NCBI GenBank assembly: GCA_900315605.1
Contig: OMZU01000019.1
Location: 16,269-80,268, forward strand
Direction: 5' to 3'
DNA: 64,000 bases
Source: an uncultured Eubacteriales bacterium
GTDB taxonomy: Bacteria > Bacillota > Clostridia > Oscillospirales > Acutalibacteraceae
The stretch's first letter is position 1. Every line of letters begins with the position of its first letter. Shown piece by piece: positions 58,953 to 64,000 of this stretch. Under the pieces are notes generated by a model, which did not search any database, was not told the origin of the DNA, and saw only the letters and a list, made by a program, of their open reading frames with translations. The translations under genes and the position numbers were made by a program.

Positions 58953-60671
58953 ATGAAAATCGGCAACAGGGCGTCGGGAGTTATTCTCGCGGTATTGATC
59001 GTTTTAAGCTTGGTTACAAGCGTATTCTATGTCACGGCAAAGCAGGGCTATCACGAGGACGAGCTTCTTACATACAATCTTGCAAATTCCTCAAAGCAGC
59101 TTGACGTCAGCGGCGGCTGGAGCACTCCCGAAGATTTTAACGAATATCTTTCGGTCAGCGACGAGCACCGCTTTGATTATGCTCAGGTATATCGCAACCA
59201 AATAATCGACGCCTCGCATCCTCCGCTCTACTATGCAATGGTCCATACCGTTTGTTCGCTTTTTCCCAATGAGTTTAACCGCTATTTTGCCTTTTCGGTA
59301 AACGTTGCGGCAATGATAGGCATTTTGATTTTGCTGTATAAAATCGGAAGGCGCGTGTCCGGCAGCAACCTTTGGGGGCTGACTGCCGTTGCAGCCTACG
59401 CGCTGAGCGTCGCTTGCATCACCACGACGATTTACCTGAGAATGTATTCAGTGCTTACCTTTTTTGTGCTGGCGTTTTTGTGGCAGAGCATAAGGCTGTA
59501 TGATAAAAAGAATACGATCGGCTTTGCAGATTGCCTGCTGACCACGCTGATAGTGATGTTCGGGGTTCTGACGCAGTATTATTTTATTCTTTTTGCCGGG
59601 CTGACCGGGCTTGTATTTTTGGTGTTCAAGATAAAGGAACGCTGCATCAAGGATATTTTTAAATATGTTTTTTCGTGCCTGATCGGAGCGGCATTCGCTT
59701 TGGGTATCTATCCCTTTATAATTTCAAACGTGCTGGGCGGAAACCGCGGACTCGGCTCGCTTGAGCTTTCGATCGACCCGATAACGATCGTTACTTATTT
59801 GGGCTACAAGCTGTGTACCTATGTTCAGGTGCTTGCAAAGGATCTGTTTTTGAATCAGATTTGGCTGCTGATTTTTTGCGTTGTTTGTGCGATCGGCGCC
59901 GGCATATACTTCCGCTTTGTCAAAAAGCAGAAGCTCAACCGCGCGGCTATGTTCGTTATTATTCCCGCGACCGTGTATTTTATTGTGATCTCAATGCTTT
60001 CGCCGTTTAACAGCGACAGATATGTTATGGCTTCGCTGCCGCTGATCTCGATGATGTTCACCTTTGTGTTTGCAAGGATATTCTCGGCGTTCAGGGCTCA
60101 GGGGGTCAGGCTGATCGTTCCTGCCTGCGTTTTGGCAGCGTGCGCCGTGGGCTTTGCAACGGTCAAGCCGTATTATACCTACGGAAAAACCAATTTGTAT
60201 CAGCCTCAGACCAAGGAATGTGTTTTTGTAGGAACGGCTATGCTTGAATGGAACAAGTGCATTGACAAGCTTATGCAGTATGACAAAACAATGATCGTAC
60301 AGACCGACGAAATGTCTCCTACGCTTATCGACGAGCTTGAAAGCTTTGCTCAGGCGAGGGGCGTTGTTACAAACGGAAAAATCGGCGAGATGGCAAAGTC
60401 TTATATGTATAACGGAGAGACAAACAAGCAGTCCGCCGGCAGTCTGAAGGCGGTCGGCAACGACAAGGTGCTGAGCTCGGCAGACAGCGTGACGGTTTAT
60501 ATCTCGCGGCTTGCCGACAAAGACAAGGTGATAGACTATATCACCGAAAATACGAAATTCAAAAATCATGAGCTGATACAGGCTGATTACAGCTTTGATG
60601 ATTTTTATAACTGGTATGACTATTTTGTGGAAACAGAATCCTACTGCAATGTATACAAATTCAGCGTTTAA
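58953..60671 (+). CDS. Membrane glycosyltransferase (GT-C, ArnT/PMT-like)
   Basis: A 572-aa polytopic protein. The first outer loop has the acidic motif YHEDELLTYN and the ASHPPLYYAMVH signature typical of GT39/GT83-like enzymes that use polyprenyl-phosphate sugars. About ten membrane helices (to about 410) precede a soluble C-terminal domain. It transfers a sugar to a protein, lipid or polymer on the outer face. ATG 58953 follows GAGGTG. The patatin gene starts 17 bp later. Confidence 0.85.
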   Translation: MKIGNRASGVILAVLIVLSLVTSVFYVTAKQGYHEDELLTYNLANSSKQLDVSGGWSTPEDFNEYLSVSDEHRFDYAQVYRNQIIDASHPPLYYAMVHTVCSLFPNEFNRYFAFSVNVAAMIGILILLYKIGRRVSGSNLWGLTAVAAYALSVACITTTIYLRMYSVLTFFVLAFLWQSIRLYDKKNTIGFADCLLTTLIVMFGVLTQYYFILFAGLTGLVFLVFKIKERCIKDIFKYVFSCLIGAAFALGIYPFIISNVLGGNRGLGSLELSIDPITIVTYLGYKLCTYVQVLAKDLFLNQIWLLIFCVVCAIGAGIYFRFVKKQKLNRAAMFVIIPATVYFIVISMLSPFNSDRYVMASLPLISMMFTFVFARIFSAFRAQGVRLIVPACVLAACAVGFATVKPYYTYGKTNLYQPQTKECVFVGTAMLEWNKCIDKLMQYDKTMIVQTDEMSPTLIDELESFAQARGVVTNGKIGEMAKSYMYNGETNKQSAGSLKAVGNDKVLSSADSVTVYISRLADKDKVIDYITENTKFKNHELIQADYSFDDFYNWYDYFVETESYCNVYKFSV

Positions 60672-60688
60672 GGAAAGGTGCATATCAA

Positions 60689-61573
60689 ATGAATAAGCAA
60701 GACAGAAAAAACGCAATAGGCTTTGCTTTTTCGGGCGGCGGCTTGCAGGGTATCGCTCATATCGGCGCGATCAAGGCTTTGTATGAGCTGGGGATCCGTC
60801 CGCAGTTTGTCTCGGGCACAAGCTCGGGCGCGGCTATGGCAACGATCTGCGCAATGGGTATGACTCCCTCGGAGATGACCTATTTTGCAAAAAAGCACTG
60901 GAAAAACCTGGCTGAGATCGACAACGGCTTGATTTTTAAGGCGTTGGCTACGTTTATCATCAACAAAAAGGTTGACAAGGACGGGATCAAGGACGGTCAG
61001 ATCATCTCCGACGTTATTCAGGAGGGAATGGCGTTAAAGGGTATCAGAGGCTTTAGAGATCTGCCGATCAATCTTTCGATCTGCACGGTGGACACGCTGA
61101 CTACCGACGAGTGCATTTTTACCACCGAGGACGAGGGGCTTGAAAACGACCACATTCATTATATAACCGACGCGCCGCTCGACGTTGCGGTGCGCGCAAG
61201 CATGTCGTTCCCGGCGATATACACGACCTGCACCTATGGAAAGTATAACTTTATCGACGGAGGCTCAAAGGATAACCTTCCGGTCAAGATACTAAAGGAT
61301 ATGGGCGTCGGCAGGGTGCTTGCCATCGGCTTTGATATTATGAACTACGATCCCGACGCCGGACTGGGCGGACTGATAAAGGTTATTTGGCGCGCGCTCG
61401 ACGTTTATTCAATCGACGGAACGCGCCGCTCAAAGGAAATGGCGGATTATGCGGTCGAGATAAACAACGAGAACACTCAGCTGTTTTCGATGGACAGCGT
61501 TGACGAAACGATCAACGAGGGCTATGAAGCGATAATGGCGCACAAGGACGAGCTTTTGAGGATTTTTAAATAG
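60689..61573 (+). CDS. Patatin-like phospholipase
   Basis: A 294-aa lipid acyl hydrolase. The oxyanion loop SGGGLQGIAHIG (15-26), nucleophile Ser45 in GTSSG and the Asp of FIDGGSKDN form the Ser-Asp dyad of the RssA/YlbK group. It has no signal peptide, so it is cytoplasmic or membrane-associated. AAAGGTG precedes the ATG. Likely co-transcribed with the glycosyltransferase. Confidence 0.93.
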   Translation: MNKQDRKNAIGFAFSGGGLQGIAHIGAIKALYELGIRPQFVSGTSSGAAMATICAMGMTPSEMTYFAKKHWKNLAEIDNGLIFKALATFIINKKVDKDGIKDGQIISDVIQEGMALKGIRGFRDLPINLSICTVDTLTTDECIFTTEDEGLENDHIHYITDAPLDVAVRASMSFPAIYTTCTYGKYNFIDGGSKDNLPVKILKDMGVGRVLAIGFDIMNYDPDAGLGGLIKVIWRALDVYSIDGTRRSKEMADYAVEINNENTQLFSMDSVDETINEGYEAIMAHKDELLRIFK

Positions 61574-61769
61574 GTATGGCAGCACTGCGCAAAATGCAGC
61601 GCAAGCTGTGATCGAGCCAAACCGATATGCAGGATATCATCTTTCGGCTGTTTGAATAATTTTGAAAAAAGTCAAAAAATGCTGGAAAACAGCGGATATA
61701 TATGTTATAATATATATGTGAGAAAATGTTTAAACGCGTGTATTTACTTTTTGCGACAGACGACCTGTG

Positions 61770-61791
61770 GTAAAATATCAGTATATTTTAC
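61770..61791. promoter_or_regulatory. Palindromic operator candidate before the ImmA/IrrE gene
   Basis: Perfect dyad GTAAAATAT-CAGT-ATATTTTAC, 39 bp before the start codon. ImmA-type peptidases usually work on XRE-type repressors that bind such dyads; no repressor gene is adjacent. Confidence 0.5.
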
Positions 61792-61830
61792 ATGGAGGTT
61801 GTCAATCGGTTGCGCAGGAGGAGATTAAGT

Positions 61831-62355
61831 ATGAAGAAGATGAAAGAAATAACTGCCAAAGCCAACAAGGTTCTTCAAAACGCAGACAGCAGTATATATA
61901 CAGGAAAAAGAATTGATATTGTCAAGCTTGCAAAGACCTTTGGCTTTGAGGTTGGAATAAGCAAAAAGCTTCCGATCAGGGAGGACGGCTTTATTTTTGT
62001 TGCTCCGGACGGAACAAAGAAAATAGTTGTCAACAATTTCAGAAGCATTGAGGACAAAAGATTTACGGTCGCGCATGAGCTTGGGCACTATTTTTTACAT
62101 AAAAACAGACTGGACAATTTGGTTTTGTTAAGAGAACATAAAAAAGATATTGAACCGTCAGAAAAGGATTTTGAAGATGAAGCTGATTTTTTTGCAGCAT
62201 GTATTTTGATGCCGAAGCAGGCTTTTGTTGACGAAAAAAACAAGCTGACAAAAGCCGGATATAATGAAAGTGAAATTGTTTTAAGGCTGGGAGAGGCGTT
62301 TGGAACAAACAGAGAGACAGTGCTCAAAAGATTGGAGGAAGTAGCAGTTGCCTGA
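61831..62355 (+). CDS. ImmA/IrrE family metallopeptidase
   Basis: A 174-aa zinc protease with motif HELGH (His82, Glu83, His86) and the third-ligand helix FEDEADFFAACILMP (about 121-135). Family members cleave repressors of mobile elements or stress regulons. The common partner HTH domain is missing here. ATG 61831 follows AGGAGGAG. The gene is AT-rich and overlaps the next, so the two act as a pair. Confidence 0.92.
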   Translation: MKKMKEITAKANKVLQNADSSIYTGKRIDIVKLAKTFGFEVGISKKLPIREDGFIFVAPDGTKKIVVNNFRSIEDKRFTVAHELGHYFLHKNRLDNLVLLREHKKDIEPSEKDFEDEADFFAACILMPKQAFVDEKNKLTKAGYNESEIVLRLGEAFGTNRETVLKRLEEVAVA

Positions 62356-62905
62356 GCCTAAGCATGATGACAGTTACACTGATCTTATATTGAATCTTGA
62401 CGCTCTAATAGATAACTATGTTGATTCCGACGACAGCTTTAAGGATGAATTTCAAACCGAACAGCAAAAAAGAAGAGACGAAGAGGTTACGGAGCTGCTT
62501 GAAAAATATGTTAAGGCATATGAAAACAAAACTTCTGCTCAGAAAAAATACAGAGCTATTATTTTTTGGGGCAGCTCGATAATAATAGCCTTGTTTTCGA
62601 TCGCACTTTTGGCTATTGCAATTATCACAATAGCCAGAATAGGCGATATAAAGGTGGCTGACGTGATCGCTCTTGTTACCGCTTTGGTGTCTTTTGCGAC
62701 GTCGATTTTAGCGTTGACCACAATCATTACAAAATTCTGCTTCCCGGAGGACGACGAGAAGTATATAACAAGTATAGTTGAATCAATTCAGAAAAACGAT
62801 TTGGAAAACAAAAAAGAAAGTATGCGGCTTTATTCAAGCAGTAAGATTCAGCGTTGTGAAAAAAGTAAGGAACCGGAGAACGAAAACCAAATCAATCAGG
62901 ATTAA
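62348..62905 (+). CDS. Two-helix membrane protein paired with ImmA/IrrE
   Basis: A 185-aa protein: an acidic, helical N-terminal part (1-70), two membrane helices (about 74-97 and 103-130) and a charged C-terminal tail. No family is firmly recognised. Start TTG 62348 has GGAGGAAG just before it and overlaps the peptidase stop, so translation is coupled. A membrane effector released or cleaved by the peptidase is one possibility, but this is speculation. Confidence 0.7.
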   Translation: MPEPKHDDSYTDLILNLDALIDNYVDSDDSFKDEFQTEQQKRRDEEVTELLEKYVKAYENKTSAQKKYRAIIFWGSSIIIALFSIALLAIAIITIARIGDIKVADVIALVTALVSFATSILALTTIITKFCFPEDDEKYITSIVESIQKNDLENKKESMRLYSSSKIQRCEKSKEPENENQINQD

Positions 62906-62932
62906 CGCAATTGCTTTTATGCAGGCTTGAAT

Positions 62933-62965
62933 TAGGCAACACCGCGATTTGTGTGGTGTTGCCTA
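62933..62965 (+). terminator. Terminator, AGGCAACACCG family
   Basis: Perfect 11-bp stem TAGGCAACACC / GGTGTTGCCTA, 28 bp after the membrane-protein stop. It is related to the stems at 14436 and 21926. Confidence 0.75.
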
Positions 62966-63042
62966 TGCTATAGTTTCTACGGTTTTATTGTAATGCCTGA
63001 TTTATAGGTTGTATGTCGGAATATCCAAATGAAGGCTTTTTT

Positions 63043-63408
63043 CGGGCAACTGCTGTTAATCATTGATCGCCGCACTATCTTCCCGGCGTAAAAAACGTGA
63101 ACTATTGATGAAGATTTTTGTTGGGCAACTGTTGTTAATCATTATCGCCGCACTATCTTCCCGGCGTAAAAAACGTGAACTATTGATGAAGATTTTTGTC
63201 GGGCAACCGTTGTTAAGTATCATCGCCACACTATCTTCCCGGCGTAAAAAACGTGAACTATTGATGAAGATTTTTGTCGGGCAACCGTTGTTAAGCATCA
63301 TCGCCGCACTATCTTCCCGGCGTAAAAAACGTGAACTATTGATGAAGATTTTTGTCGGGCAACCGTTGTTAAGCATCATTGCCGCACTATCTTCCCGGCG
63401 TAAAAAAG
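63043..63408. repeat. 78-bp tandem repeat, five copies
   Basis: The block GCCGCACTATCTTCCCGGCG occurs at 63069, 63147, 63225, 63303 and 63381 (exact 78-bp period; copy 3 has GCCACA). Each unit also holds TAAAAAACGTGAACTATTGA and GTCGGGCAACCGTTGTTAAG. Copies differ at only a few positions. Because 78 is a multiple of 3, one frame on each strand stays open through the array, but neither has a ribosome site. Confidence 0.92.
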
Positions 63409-63432
63409 CGGTGAGCTTTGTGGGCTCACCGC
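63408..63432. terminator. Hairpin closing the 78-bp array
   Basis: Perfect 9-bp stem GCGGTGAGC / GCTCACCGC. On the minus strand it follows the zinc-ribbon gene and runs into TTTTTTACG, so it can terminate that transcript. Confidence 0.65.
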
Positions 63433-63476
63433 GTACAGATGCAAAAATTTTATATGTTTTTAGAAATAAAAAAATA

Positions 63477-63761
63477 TTATAATTCAGCTTCTGCTTTTCT
63501 CTTTGCAAAGCAATCACTGCAATAATAGCTCTTGCCTTCCATAGGCTTGAAGGGTATTTTTGCGGGGCCTCCGCATTCAGCGCAGGTTGCGTCAAAAAAC
63601 TCACGGCCTGCCTTGGCAGCGTCCTTGCGTGCCTGACGACAGGATTTGCAACGCTGCGGCTCATTTACAAAGCCTTTTTCAGCATAAAATTCCTGCTCGC
63701 CTGCAGTGAACACGAATTCGTTTCCACATTCTTTGCAAATGAGTGTCTTATCCTCGTACAT
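63477..63761 (-). CDS. Zinc-ribbon domain protein
   Basis: A 94-aa soluble protein with four Cys pairs: CKEC (9-12), CKSC (38-41), CAEC (60-63) and CSDC (80-83), forming two zinc ribbons of the zf-trcl / CxxC-x17-CxxC type. The role is unknown. AGAGG precedes ATG 63761. Confidence 0.85.
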   Translation of the reverse strand: MYEDKTLICKECGNEFVFTAGEQEFYAEKGFVNEPQRCKSCRQARKDAAKAGREFFDATCAECGGPAKIPFKPMEGKSYYCSDCFAKRKAEAEL

Positions 63762-63850
63762 TGGTTCTACCTCTTTTCGTTAATAGAGAAATTTGCCCCT
63801 TTGCGGAGTTGCACCGCACAATGCTTTTAGGGACATATATATTATGAATA

Positions 63851-64000
63851 CCTTTGACACCGCCGTTAATCAGGTTTATCGTTAAGCGAAACGTTATCAA
63901 GGGTGGGAGAAAGTGCCCACCGGAATTAGCTATCTAATTAGAATAACTGCGACCTTTGACACCGCCGTTAATCGGGTTCATCTTTAAGCGAAACGTTATC
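63851..64000. repeat. 102-bp tandem repeat running off the right edge
   Basis: CCTTTGACACCGCCGTTAAT recurs at 63851 and 63953, followed in both by TTAAGCGAAACGTTATC. The first unit also has GGGTGGGAGAAAGTGCCCACC, a 7-bp hairpin. The second unit is cut by the window end, so copy number is unknown. No gene is seen between 63762 and the edge. Confidence 0.85.

Noticed and set aside
63043-63408. CRISPR array
   Set aside because: Whole 78-bp units repeat with no variable spacers, and no cas gene is present.
63056-63664. Open frames of 139 and 202 codons across the 78-bp array
   Set aside because: They stay open only because 78 is a multiple of three; neither has a ribosome site and the minus one starts inside the zinc-ribbon gene in another frame.
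63851-64000. Integron attC sites
   Set aside because: GTTATC resembles part of an attC core, but the units are tandem without gene cassettes and no integrase is seen.
1-64000. tRNA or rRNA genes
   Set aside because: No T-loop GGTTCGA-type motif with matching arms or rRNA signature was seen by eye; a tRNAscan run would settle it.

Overview
This window looks like chromosome from an endospore-forming Clostridia species, most likely a gut Ruminococcaceae/Oscillospiraceae commensal. The evidence is Spo0A next to SpoIVB, a SpoIVFB-like protease, adjacent PFL-family (UPF0210) and ACT (UPF0237) genes, a CD3324-type regulator, the TIGR03960/TIGR03936 radical SAM pair, reverse rubrerythrin, and a cohesin-like surface protein. 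No rRNA, tRNA, CRISPR array, phage or full-size insertion sequence was recognised. The species call is inference from gene content.

Layout. 0-2 kb: spo0A (cut by the left edge) and spoIVB on the minus strand, with a sigma-A-type promoter, a dyad and a 0A box before spo0A. 2-7 kb: CtpE-like P-type ATPase, cysteine synthase and CCA-adding enzyme. 7-18 kb: acetyltransferases, CD3324 regulator, PFL/ACT pair, PHP phosphatase, two coupled flavoproteins, export protein, VanZ, MATE pump and a sporulation-type M50 protease pair. 18-22 kb: three radical SAM-linked genes. 22-31 kb: esterase lipoprotein, cation/proton antiporter, and a tight five-gene operon (ketosynthase, acyl ligase, thioesterase, thioredoxin, cohesin-like protein) opposite a LysR regulator. 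31-37 kb: XRE regulator, a signal-peptidase-like lipoprotein lacking its catalytic Ser, reverse rubrerythrin, amidase, LUD protein, a tiny Asn/Gln-rich protein, RsmF-like and RsmA methyltransferases. 37-42 kb: a P-type ATPase behind a yybP-ykoY manganese riboswitch, then a SIR2-TPR protein that resembles defence NADases. 42-61 kb: envelope genes (Fn3-transglutaminase, MBOAT plus SGNH O-acetylation pair, G5-like lipoprotein, Fn3-L,D-transpeptidase, EndoU RNase lipoprotein with a candidate immunity gene, foldase, glycosyltransferase, patatin) interleaved with ilvD and a divergent EF-G paralogue. 61-64 kb: ImmA/IrrE peptidase with a membrane partner, tandem repeats and a zinc-ribbon protein.

Intergenic DNA is unusually rich in small palindromic elements. 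There are three copies of a roughly 136-bp element starting GTAGGGGCGACC (one carries a nested second element), two copies of a 73-bp GGGCGCACCC element, a 163-bp palindrome whose end sequence AGGCAATACCGC reappears in several terminator hairpins, a 150-bp MITE with perfect 20-bp ends, an 80-bp repeat with one copy in frame inside a flavoprotein gene, and tandem arrays of 37, 78 and 102 bp.

The strongest candidates for little-described systems are the EndoU lipoprotein/immunity pair, the SIR2-TPR protein, the ketosynthase-to-cohesin operon, the Ser-less signal-peptidase-like lipoprotein coupled to rubrerythrin, and the terminator-associated repeat family.
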